From contig JAJZMN010000154.1 of assembly GCA_021850345.1 (NCBI GenBank), positions 1-6,936 of the forward strand: DNA of 6,936 nucleotides, read 5' to 3'. The stretch comes from Actinomycetes bacterium. Lineage in GTDB: Bacteria > Actinomycetota > Acidimicrobiia > Acidimicrobiales > RAAP-2. How positions within the stretch are numbered: position 1 is the stretch's first letter; each line of letters starts with the position of its first letter. The position numbers and the translations under genes were made by a program. This document shows, one piece after another, positions 1 through 5,596 of the stretch. Under the pieces are notes generated by a model. It was not told the DNA's origin. It made no database searches and worked only from the letters and a program-made list of their open reading frames with translations.

Positions 1-498
1 GTCTACGACGAACTGGCCGGCCGTGCGCACCCCGCAGTGGGGACCGAGACGGACCCGGACCTCCCGATCGCCGCTCCGCTCCACCGGGCAATCCGCGAGC
101 GCAGCAACGACTGGTTGATCACCTGCTGCCGGCGCCGGCAGGGAAACGGCAACCACCTGGGCAGAAGTCGTCCCCTCATTGACGATCCGGTACCTCCCCC
201 CTGGCGGGATGAAGACGCCCATGCCTGATTCGACCGGAAAGCGCGCGTCACCGTAGACGCTCACCCTTCCCTCGGCGACGTACCAGCACTGGCCGCCTCC
301 GACCACGGTCGCTTGCCAGTCGCCGCCCGCACCGAGGGCAACGATCTGCTGCACGAGCTCCGGGCAGCCGGTCTCCGCGCTGAGCGTGGTGGTTGCTACT
401 ACGCCCCCCGGCGCGACGGGCACCGAGACGTGCTGTACGACGACGGGACCCCGGACGCCTTCTTGCGCCGCTTGGGCTGCCGCGTCCTCCCGCATCAT
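1..498 (-). CDS. Cupin-domain protein, probable bicupin (3' end beyond window)
   Basis: Reading the minus strand from a tandem ATG ATG at 498-493 gives 166 codons with no stop up to base 1, so the gene runs off the left edge. Residues about 45-120 form a cupin fold: a GCPELVQQ segment, then CWYVAEGRVSVYG (71-83), then a GMGVFIPPGGRYRIVNEG block (92-109), matching the family's YVLEG...G...PPG...N pattern. The usual HxH...E metal ligands of motif 1 and the His of motif 2 are absent, so this N-terminal cupin is probably structural. Residues about 147-166 (REVRVRLGPHCG then TAGQFVVD) resemble the start of a second cupin domain in actinobacterial bicupins, so the metal site may lie outside the window. 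The start overlaps the permease stop as ATGA. No Shine-Dalgarno sequence is close, which fits translational coupling. The reaction is unknown; its neighbours suggest a role in the same catabolic pathway. Confidence 0.82.
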   Translation of the reverse strand, partial: MMREDAAAQAAQEGVRGPVVVQHVSVPVAPGGVVATTTLSAETGCPELVQQIVALGAGGDWQATVVGGGQCWYVAEGRVSVYGDARFPVESGMGVFIPPGGRYRIVNEGTTSAQVVAVSLPAPAAGDQPVVAALADCPVERSGDREVRVRLGPHCGVRTAGQFVVD

Positions 499-1973
499 CG
501 GTCGACGGCCGCAGCGACGGGCACCGGTTCCTCCACCGGTTCCGCCGAAGTGCCGACGAACGCGCGACCAAACCCCCGGACTGCTTCGGGGCGGGTGAAC
601 CACAAGATTGCAAGGATGACGATCCCCAGCCCGAACCAACCGAGCGCGATCCACACCGAGTAGCTGATGGGCGCCGGCGGCGCCGGCACGATCGACGAGT
701 AGATCGTATAGCCGCAGATCGCAACTGCGCCTAACGGGAGCACGAGATCGAGAAAGACGTTGTATGCGTGCGTTGCTCGGTTCCTCATCCTCCAGAAATA
801 GGCCATCCCGGAAGCCGCCACGAGGATATAGACGAAAAGAATTCCGAGTGATCCGGTGGTCGCCATCATGGCAAAGTACGTGAACACTCCGTAATGGCGA
901 CCCAGGGTCGCGCCAAGCACCAGCGTGAGCACGACGGACGTCAAGATCCCAACATAGGGACTCTTGAATCGGGGCGTGGTCGCAGCGAAGAGCGTGGGCA
1001 GCCCCTTGTCACGACCGAGCGCGAAGAGCGTTCTCGCCGTGAGCTGCACGCCGGCAAGGGCCGCGACAAAGGCGTCGACGATCACCACCACGTCGAGAAA
1101 GGTGCCGAACCAGTGGGCGACGTAGTGATCAGACAGCGTCGTGAGCGCCGTGGCATCCGAGGCCCACTTCCCCACCCCGTGAACGCCGTACCCGACGGCC
1201 ATCGACCACGTCACAAACACGTAGTAGACGGTCGCGACGATCACGGTGCCGAGTATGGCCCGAGGGATCACCTTGAGAGGCTTTCTGGCTTCCTCGCCCA
1301 ACACTGCCGCAGCCTCGAAACCGATAAAGCCGGTGAAGGCCAAGACACCGCCGAGAAACAGTCCGTGGGTCGACGGGCTCTCCGCTGGGTCGAGAGGTCG
1401 CAGCGTCACTCCGGCGGCACCACCCTTCGACAGGATCGCGACACACAGCGCGAGCACGGTGACGACGCCGATCACTGCAAAGACGAGCTGAACGCGCGTG
1501 GAGACACGGATGTCGACGAGCGCAAGGAGCAGCATGATCGCGAGCAGGATCAAGTACCACGTGAACCAGCTGAGGTGGATCGCGGTATTCGAAGTGAGCA
1601 CTGTGGCTAGGTAGTCGCTCGAGATAATGAGCACGAAAGAGATCCCGACCGCGTATGCGACTGCGTAGAGCCACCCGCCGACGAATCCCGCTTGGGGGCC
1701 GAGGCCTCTTACGGTGTATGCATAGAGGCCGCCTGCGTGTGCGATCCGTTTGGCGAACCGCACGATGACCGAGGCGAGGCACAGGCTTCCCGCTCCAGCG
1801 ATCACATACGCCCACGGTGCCGCCAGCCCCGCCGAAGCGGCGACGCCCGCGGGTGCCGCGGAGACCCCGAAGGCGAGCGCCAGCAATGCGAGCGATTGTG
1901 CGATCGCGTCGGGACTGCCCAGGATGTTCTGGCGAAGCCCACCGCGGGTGTCGGCGCTCGACGAGGTCGTCAT
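495..1973 (-). CDS. APC-family amino acid permease
   Basis: A 492-residue integral membrane protein of the amino acid-polyamine-organocation superfamily, expected to import an amino acid, amine or related compound by secondary transport. About twelve hydrophobic segments can be read, near residues 27-49, 53-74, 97-120, 135-153, 161-181, 204-226, 238-262, 289-312, 340-358, 364-393, 406-428 and 436-459. Family hallmarks are GFIGFEAAAVLGEEARKP (215-232) followed by VIPRA, and ARTLFALGRDKGLP (313-326). Length is normal for the family. The ATG at 1973 is supported by a strong GGAAGGAG (1978-1985) four bases upstream and by an ATGA overlap with the cyclase stop. The C-terminal tail contains a short EPVE/EPVP repeat before the stop, which overlaps the cupin start. 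The substrate cannot be deduced; the cyclase and cupin neighbours suggest it feeds the same pathway. Confidence 0.93.
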   Translation of the reverse strand: MTTSSSADTRGGLRQNILGSPDAIAQSLALLALAFGVSAAPAGVAASAGLAAPWAYVIAGAGSLCLASVIVRFAKRIAHAGGLYAYTVRGLGPQAGFVGGWLYAVAYAVGISFVLIISSDYLATVLTSNTAIHLSWFTWYLILLAIMLLLALVDIRVSTRVQLVFAVIGVVTVLALCVAILSKGGAAGVTLRPLDPAESPSTHGLFLGGVLAFTGFIGFEAAAVLGEEARKPLKVIPRAILGTVIVATVYYVFVTWSMAVGYGVHGVGKWASDATALTTLSDHYVAHWFGTFLDVVVIVDAFVAALAGVQLTARTLFALGRDKGLPTLFAATTPRFKSPYVGILTSVVLTLVLGATLGRHYGVFTYFAMMATTGSLGILFVYILVAASGMAYFWRMRNRATHAYNVFLDLVLPLGAVAICGYTIYSSIVPAPPAPISYSVWIALGWFGLGIVILAILWFTRPEAVRGFGRAFVGTSAEPVEEPVPVAAAVDR

Positions 1974-2650
1974 GTGTCTCCTTCCAAAAGGCTGCGCGAG
2001 CTGTGTCGTTCCACGTCCGGCACCATTGCGAGCACCCGGACCGGGCCACCGTTGGCGCCACGCACCTTCAGGGGCGCGACGACAATGGGGCAGCGGGGCG
2101 GAAGCTCATCGAGAGCGGCCAGGTTCTCGAGGATGACGCATCCGGCCGAGAGCCAGATCCGGTGGAGCTCGTAGCTCGTGCTCTCGACGGGATCGGCAGA
2201 AGGGCCATCGAAGCCCACTCCCGAGACGCCCCGGGCGATCAACGCCGATGACGCGTCGGCGTCGGGAAAGCACCATCCGTGCCAGTAGGACTCACTCCCC
2301 CAATTGCGGGCGTTCCCAGAGCAGAAGAGAACCAGGTCGTTCGCCCGCACAAGAGGGAGGTGCGGCTCGAGCTCCGACGCCGTCACCGGACCGGGTGCGT
2401 GCGCACGATAGTCCAGCACCACGGCTTCGGTGACCAAGCGGCTCAGCGGAATGTCGTCGAGCGTGGCACCACCGAGAATCTGATGAGCCGGCGCGTCGAC
2501 GTGCGTGCCACTGTGGTTCACGAACGTGTACTGCGACATGGCATAGCCGTCGGTGTCGACAGCGGCGAGGTCGGCAAAGCGCGGGCGAGCGATCCCGTCC
2601 ATCACCGGCATCGCGTCGTCGTAATAGTGGGAGCAGTCGACAACCCTCAT
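1970..2650 (-). CDS. Cyclase-family metal hydrolase (kynurenine formamidase-like)
   Basis: A 226-residue cytoplasmic protein of the putative cyclase family, which includes bacterial kynurenine formamidase (KynB) and isatin hydrolase. These enzymes hydrolyse amide, lactam or related bonds at a divalent metal centre. The signature HSGTHVDAPAH is at residues 46-56 and carries the expected H/H/D/H pattern. Further family features are GVGFDGPSADP (144-154), H163, the ILENL segment with E175, and APLKVRGANGGPVRVLA near the C terminus. Length is close to the usual 200-260. The ATG at 2650 has a modest AAGGG (2657-2661) six bases upstream. The stop overlaps the permease start as ATGA, so this is the first gene of a cyclase-permease-cupin operon. 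I do not name it kynB: no kynureninase or tryptophan dioxygenase gene is visible, and family members with other substrates share the same motif. The family call is firm; the substrate is unknown. Confidence 0.92.
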   Translation of the reverse strand: MRVVDCSHYYDDAMPVMDGIARPRFADLAAVDTDGYAMSQYTFVNHSGTHVDAPAHQILGGATLDDIPLSRLVTEAVVLDYRAHAPGPVTASELEPHLPLVRANDLVLFCSGNARNWGSESYWHGWCFPDADASSALIARGVSGVGFDGPSADPVESTSYELHRIWLSAGCVILENLAALDELPPRCPIVVAPLKVRGANGGPVRVLAMVPDVERHSSRSLLEGDT

Positions 2651-2670
2651 GCGGTTCCCTTGTCGTGGTT

Positions 2671-2681
2671 GGTTCGCAACC
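2671..2681. promoter_or_regulatory. Small inverted repeat in the cyclase 5' leader, possible operator half
   Basis: GGTTCGCAACC has 4-base arms (GGTT/AACC) around CGC, and lies about 20 bases upstream of the cyclase ATG. Its core GGTTCGCA also occurs at 2728-2735 inside the candidate promoter, in the same orientation and 57 bases away. Two copies of one motif around a start of transcription would fit a regulator with two binding sites, but 8-base matches in GC-rich DNA can be chance. Confidence 0.25.
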
Positions 2682-2719
2682 GCACCGCCCCCCCGGGTCG
2701 TTCTGACCGTGTGTGATCA

Positions 2720-2748
2720 AATGTACGGGTTCGCACCCCTGAGATCAA
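2720..2748 (-). promoter_or_regulatory. Candidate promoter of the cyclase-permease-cupin operon
   Basis: On the minus strand a -35-like TTGATC (2743-2748) and a -10-like TACATT (2720-2725) are separated by 17 bases. Each matches the sigma70-type consensus at four of six positions. Transcription would begin near 2713 and leave a leader of about 60 bases before the ATG at 2650. This is one of the few AT-leaning stretches ahead of the operon. The assignment rests on consensus only. Confidence 0.42.
2727..2738. promoter_or_regulatory. Inverted repeat within the promoter spacer, possible operator
   Basis: GGGTTCGCACCC has GGGT/ACCC arms around TCGC and sits between the candidate -35 and -10 boxes. 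A protein bound here would block RNA polymerase. It shares GGTTCGCA with the repeat at 2671-2681. No regulator gene is visible in the window to pair with it. Confidence 0.28.
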
Positions 2749-2757
2749 CACTTATCC

Positions 2758-2767
2758 CCTGTACAGG
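2758..2767. promoter_or_regulatory. Perfect 10-base palindrome upstream of the -35 box
   Basis: CCTGTACAGG is a perfect palindrome beginning ten bases upstream of the candidate -35 element, where an activator or repressor dimer could bind. No specific regulator family is assigned. Confidence 0.25.
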
Positions 2768-2850
2768 TGCTTCCCGTCGTCGTGGCTTGCTGGCCAGTGG
2801 GCGCGCCACGCCCGCGTCGCGCCGCTCACCCCGCACCCTGCAGGGAACAT

Positions 2851-2889
2851 GGACCCGAAGGGTGAAGCGGGTCCCCCCCGAGGCGGGGG
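2851..2889 (-). terminator. Two adjacent GC hairpins downstream of the tRNA, possible transcription end
   Basis: Reading away from the tRNA on the minus strand there is a T-rich stretch, then CCCCCG-CCT-CGGGGG (2875-2889), then GGACCCG and CGGGTCC arms (7 perfect base pairs, 2851-2857 with 2868-2874) around a 10-base loop. The T run precedes rather than follows the hairpins, so this is not a canonical Rho-independent terminator. It could be a U-less actinobacterial-type terminator or a 3' processing barrier. Confidence 0.3.
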
Positions 2890-2902
2890 CTCAAAAATTA
2901 TG

Positions 2903-2976
2903 CGCGCTCGGAGGGATTCGAACCCCCAACCTTCTGATCCGTAGTCAGATGCTCTAGTCCGTTGAGCTACGAGCGC
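2903..2976 (-). tRNA. trnR: tRNA-Arg, anticodon ACG
   Basis: The minus strand folds as a full cloverleaf. Acceptor arms GCGCTCG and CGAGCGC pair over 7 bases. The D arm is GCTC/GAGC. The anticodon stem TCTGA/TCAGA encloses CTACGGA, placing the anticodon ACG at 2940-2942. The T arm is GGGGG/CCCTC around TTCGAAT. The discriminator is G and CCA is not encoded, so it must be added after transcription. ACG, normally edited to ICG, reads CGU, CGC and CGA arginine codons. The gene lies between the ROK kinase and the cyclase operon in the same orientation. The 5' end is set by the 7-base-pair acceptor stem. Confidence 0.95.
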
Positions 2977-2992
2977 GTGCTCGAGAGAGCAC
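2977..2992. repeat. Perfect inverted repeat abutting the tRNA 5' end
   Basis: GTGCTC-GAGA-GAGCAC has 6-base perfect arms around a 4-base loop. It lies directly between the mature tRNA 5' end (2976) and the -10-like box (2996-3001), over the expected transcription start. It could be a hairpin in the pre-tRNA leader or a binding site, or a chance palindrome. Confidence 0.4.
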
Positions 2993-2995
2993 TCT

Positions 2996-3001
2996 ATTTT
3001 A
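2996..3001 (-). promoter_or_regulatory. -10-like box for the tRNA-Arg gene
   Basis: TAAAAT on the minus strand matches the TATAAT consensus at five of six positions. It is 19 bases upstream of the tRNA 5' end and is an AT-rich island in GC-rich DNA. No convincing -35 is found 16-18 bases further upstream, so the promoter is only half supported. Confidence 0.4.
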
Positions 3002-3113
3002 TCCGGGCCACCGAGGGCATCGGGGCCGAACCCTCCCCCGGTGCGATGGGCGGACGGCAGCAAGTGGGCACGGCACCACAACGGCGAGCGCCGCTTCCCC
3101 CTGCCCCGCGGCT

Positions 3114-3914
3114 TCAAACCCCCAAGTGGTGGCCTTCCCAGAGCTTGATTCCCCCCAGGATGCCGGCGGTGTTGTCGACGAGCGTCACCCTGGCGGCCAC
3201 CTCGCCGAGGTGATCGAGGACGACACGACGGGCGTTGCCACCGCCGATGAAGAGGTGGTCGAAGAAGAACAGCCCGTCCAGATTGGCGATGGCCTTGCCC
3301 ACTCGCCGGATCCACCGATGGTCGCCGATGTCCTTGCGCGTCCGCTCCCCGAGCTGCTCGTTGTACGTCTCCCCCTTCCGGAACGGCTGGTGCGCGATCT
3401 CGAGGTGAGGCATCAGCGATCCGTCCAGGAAGAGCGCCGTGCCGAACCCGGTTCCGAGCGTCACCACCAGCTCCAGCCCCGTCCCGGTCACGACCGCAAG
3501 TCCCTGGACGTCCGCATCGTTGGCGACGCGGGTCGCCTTCCCGGTCATCGTCCGGAGCGCCCCCGCGAGGTCGAAGTGCCGCCAGGACGCCTCGAGGGCG
3601 GGATCGACGGCGGTGCCCGGGCCGCTCATCGTGACGAAGTGCGGCGCACTCAGGACCACGCCGTTGCGGACCATGCCGGGGAAGCCTGCAGACACGCGGT
3701 CCGCTTCCGGCAGCTTCGCGACGAGCTTGCCGAGCTTTGTCAGCAGGCTGCCGGTCCCGGAAGGAGGCAGGGGGTACGTCGTCGCGGTCCGCACACGCGG
3801 GGCGACCATGGCTCCGGACGCGTCGAGAACCGAGGCCTTGAGACCCGTGCCGCCGATGTCGATGGCGAGGGTATGCGGGCGGTCCGGCGCGCGTAACGCA
3901 TCCTCGGTCGTCAC
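3114..3914 (-). CDS. ROK-family sugar kinase, polyphosphate-glucokinase-like
   Basis: A 266-residue cytoplasmic protein of the ROK family in the ASKHA kinase fold, predicted to phosphorylate a hexose such as glucose using ATP or polyphosphate. Visible motifs are phosphate-1 LAIDIGGTGLK (16-26), NDADVQG (132-138) with D133 as the likely catalytic base, phosphate-2 TLGTGFGTAL (152-161), an HQPFRKGETYNEQLGE block (175-190) typical of polyphosphate-glucokinase-like members, IGGGNARR in the adenosine site, and ILGGIKLW near the C terminus. The CxCGxxGC zinc motif of classical ROK regulators and glucokinases is absent, and there is no DNA-binding domain. The GTG at 3914 overlaps the coupling-protein stop (GTGA) and lies just ahead of the conserved fold; a longer upstream extension would be non-homologous arginine-rich sequence. 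Being coupled to secretion ATPases is unusual. Whether the donor is polyphosphate or ATP cannot be read from the sequence. Confidence 0.9.
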   Translation of the reverse strand: MTTEDALRAPDRPHTLAIDIGGTGLKASVLDASGAMVAPRVRTATTYPLPPSGTGSLLTKLGKLVAKLPEADRVSAGFPGMVRNGVVLSAPHFVTMSGPGTAVDPALEASWRHFDLAGALRTMTGKATRVANDADVQGLAVVTGTGLELVVTLGTGFGTALFLDGSLMPHLEIAHQPFRKGETYNEQLGERTRKDIGDHRWIRRVGKAIANLDGLFFFDHLFIGGGNARRVVLDHLGEVAARVTLVDNTAGILGGIKLWEGHHLGV

Positions 3915-5596
3915 GACCGCGACTGTAACCCTGCACGACGCGTCCACCAGTTCGACGGCGAAGGCACACGCCTCTCCGTCGCGCGGCCTGGGACGGAGGC
4001 GGCCGCGAGGCTCCCCGTTCCGCCCCGTGCGGCGAGCTCCGCATCGGTGAACCACGATCGGAGACCGAGACGCACCGGTGGCAGCGAGCCGTAGAGGAGG
4101 ACGGCATGACCCTTCGGAAGTCGGCGCAGGGTGTCGGGCGGAAGGAGCCGGCGGACTTGCGTTGAGGTCGTGACCGTCCGTTCGCCGCGGGCGCCGCGGG
4201 TCACCGATGGCGTCATGAGCTCCTGGTCGCCGGCAAGGTGGCTCGCGAAGTCCAGGGTCCCGGGATCGGCGATCCCGGGTAGGAACAACTTCGCTCGGTG
4301 GTTGTTCACGACCGTGGCGGCGCGCTCGCCGTAACGGGCGCGGACCTGAGCGAGGTCCTGCCAGACCGTGACCAGTTGGACGCCGTGACCGGCGCACGTC
4401 GCGGCGAGCCCGTCGAGCTCCTTCAACGGCGCGATGTTCGCGGCTTCGTCGAGCACGACGAGCAGCGGCGGGTCCAATGGGCGACCCGTCCGCGCGGACG
4501 CGGAGAACGCCGCATGGACGACCTGAGCAACCAACGCGGAGAACACGGCACGCAGCCGGTGCTGGTCGTGGGCAGGGGCGCAGATGTAGAGGGTATGGCA
4601 CCCGCCGAGGAGCGCCGCGGGGTCGATCTCTTCGCCGATCGGTCCCCCGACGGCGCGCACTGGGACCCCGTAAGGGGGGGTGAGCTCGCCCGCCGCGCCG
4701 GCCGGGACGTCGTCGGAGATCTCGGGCTCGGCGAAGGGCTCGAGGACGGTCTCGGCCGTCGTGTAGACCGCGGAGCGCTGCCGTTCGTCACGAAGCCACG
4801 TGGCTCTCGCAGCCTGCAGCGCGTCGGGTACGCCGGCGGCGTGCAGGATGTCGAGCACCTCCTCGGTCTCCTGAGTGTCCACCCACCGCACGACGTCATG
4901 CATCGTGCGGCCGCCGGCGGCGGCCGCAAAGAGCAACGGCGCGAGGAGCTTCGCTGCCGTCGCGTACCAGAATTCCCCGTCGGCGCTCGTACCCTCGCCT
5001 CGAGCGACCTCCGTGAGGTCGGACGCGACCCGTCGGGCGAGCGCCCACGAGCGCGCCGCGGAGACCGGTGACCACGGATTGCGCGGCAGGCCGGTCGTCC
5101 CTACGGGGTCGAAGCACCACACGTTCCCGCATCGACGGCGCCACTCGAGAGTGTCGCGAACGAGGTCGGTCTTCACGCTCGCAGCGAGGATCGGCCCCTC
5201 CCAGCCGAGGATCGCCGGCACGGCCAGGGACGTCGTCTTGCCGCTCTGGGTCGGACCGATGACCGCGACCGACTGCGCCGGTTCCGCCGCGAGGAGCTGG
5301 TGGCGCGGGACGCGGCCCCCTTCCTCGCCGAGCACCAGCCGGCCGCGAGACACACCCTTACAGCGGAGCGAGCCCAGGTCGGCACGGCGAGCCCAGCGCG
5401 CGCCTTCCGGCGATCCGTGCGACCGGCGTGGCCCGTGGAAGGACGCGAGCAGGGAACCGGGGGCACCCGGCCGAGCTGGTGGTCGAGCGCTGCGCGCGGT
5501 ATTGGCGCGACGCGGAATCCCTCGGCGCCCGACGCCCCCCGACACCAGGACCGCGCCGACGACCCCGACGACGAGCAGGCTCAGGTGGCCGGTCAC
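3911..5596 (-). CDS. VirD4/TraG-type coupling ATPase of a type IV secretion-like system
   Basis: A 561-residue membrane-anchored P-loop ATPase. In type IV secretion and conjugation, VirD4/TraG-type proteins form inner-membrane hexamers that deliver DNA or protein substrates to the channel. Residues about 4-22 form one hydrophobic helix, followed by an arginine-rich linker. Walker A GPTQSGKT is at 114-121. Walker B VVLDEAAN includes D383-E384, and the downstream GHGVQLVTVWQDLAQ (403-417) with its RYG and NN segments is typical of the family. The GTG at 5596 was chosen because it overlaps the VirB4-like stop as GTGA and starts just before the membrane helix; an in-frame extension to about 6061 would lie inside the VirB4-like gene. 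No Shine-Dalgarno is close, consistent with coupling. The stop overlaps the ROK kinase start. No relaxase is visible, so DNA transfer is not demonstrated. Confidence 0.92.
   Translation of the reverse strand: MTGHLSLLVVGVVGAVLVSGGVGRRGIPRRANTARSARPPARPGAPGSLLASFHGPRRSHGSPEGARWARRADLGSLRCKGVSRGRLVLGEEGGRVPRHQLLAAEPAQSVAVIGPTQSGKTTSLAVPAILGWEGPILAASVKTDLVRDTLEWRRRCGNVWCFDPVGTTGLPRNPWSPVSAARSWALARRVASDLTEVARGEGTSADGEFWYATAAKLLAPLLFAAAAGGRTMHDVVRWVDTQETEEVLDILHAAGVPDALQAARATWLRDERQRSAVYTTAETVLEPFAEPEISDDVPAGAAGELTPPYGVPVRAVGGPIGEEIDPAALLGGCHTLYICAPAHDQHRLRAVFSALVAQVVHAAFSASARTGRPLDPPLLVVLDEAANIAPLKELDGLAATCAGHGVQLVTVWQDLAQVRARYGERAATVVNNHRAKLFLPGIADPGTLDFASHLAGDQELMTPSVTRGARGERTVTTSTQVRRLLPPDTLRRLPKGHAVLLYGSLPPVRLGLRSWFTDAELAARGGTGSLAAASVPGRATERRVPSPSNWWTRRAGLQSRS

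Noticed and set aside
522..545. Tandem 12-base repeat near the permease 3' end
   Set aside because: Two imperfect copies that simply encode EPVE/EPVP in a low-complexity tail; no sign of a functional repeat array.
894..1610. Long plus-strand open frame opposite the permease
   Set aside because: It is highly charged, lacks recognisable motifs, and lies antisense to a well-supported 12-TM transporter; GC-rich DNA commonly leaves such frames open.
1970..2650. Naming the cyclase kynB
   Set aside because: The metal motif is shared by enzymes with other substrates, and no other tryptophan-degradation gene is present.
3080..3095. Hairpin after the ROK stop as a terminator
   Set aside because: The stem is only about six pairs including a wobble, with two Ts after it on the minus strand; too weak to call.
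3915..4601. Upstream extension of the ROK kinase to an ATG near 4601
   Set aside because: The extra 229 residues are out-of-frame readings of the VirD4-like gene; the kinase fold begins directly after the GTG at 3914.
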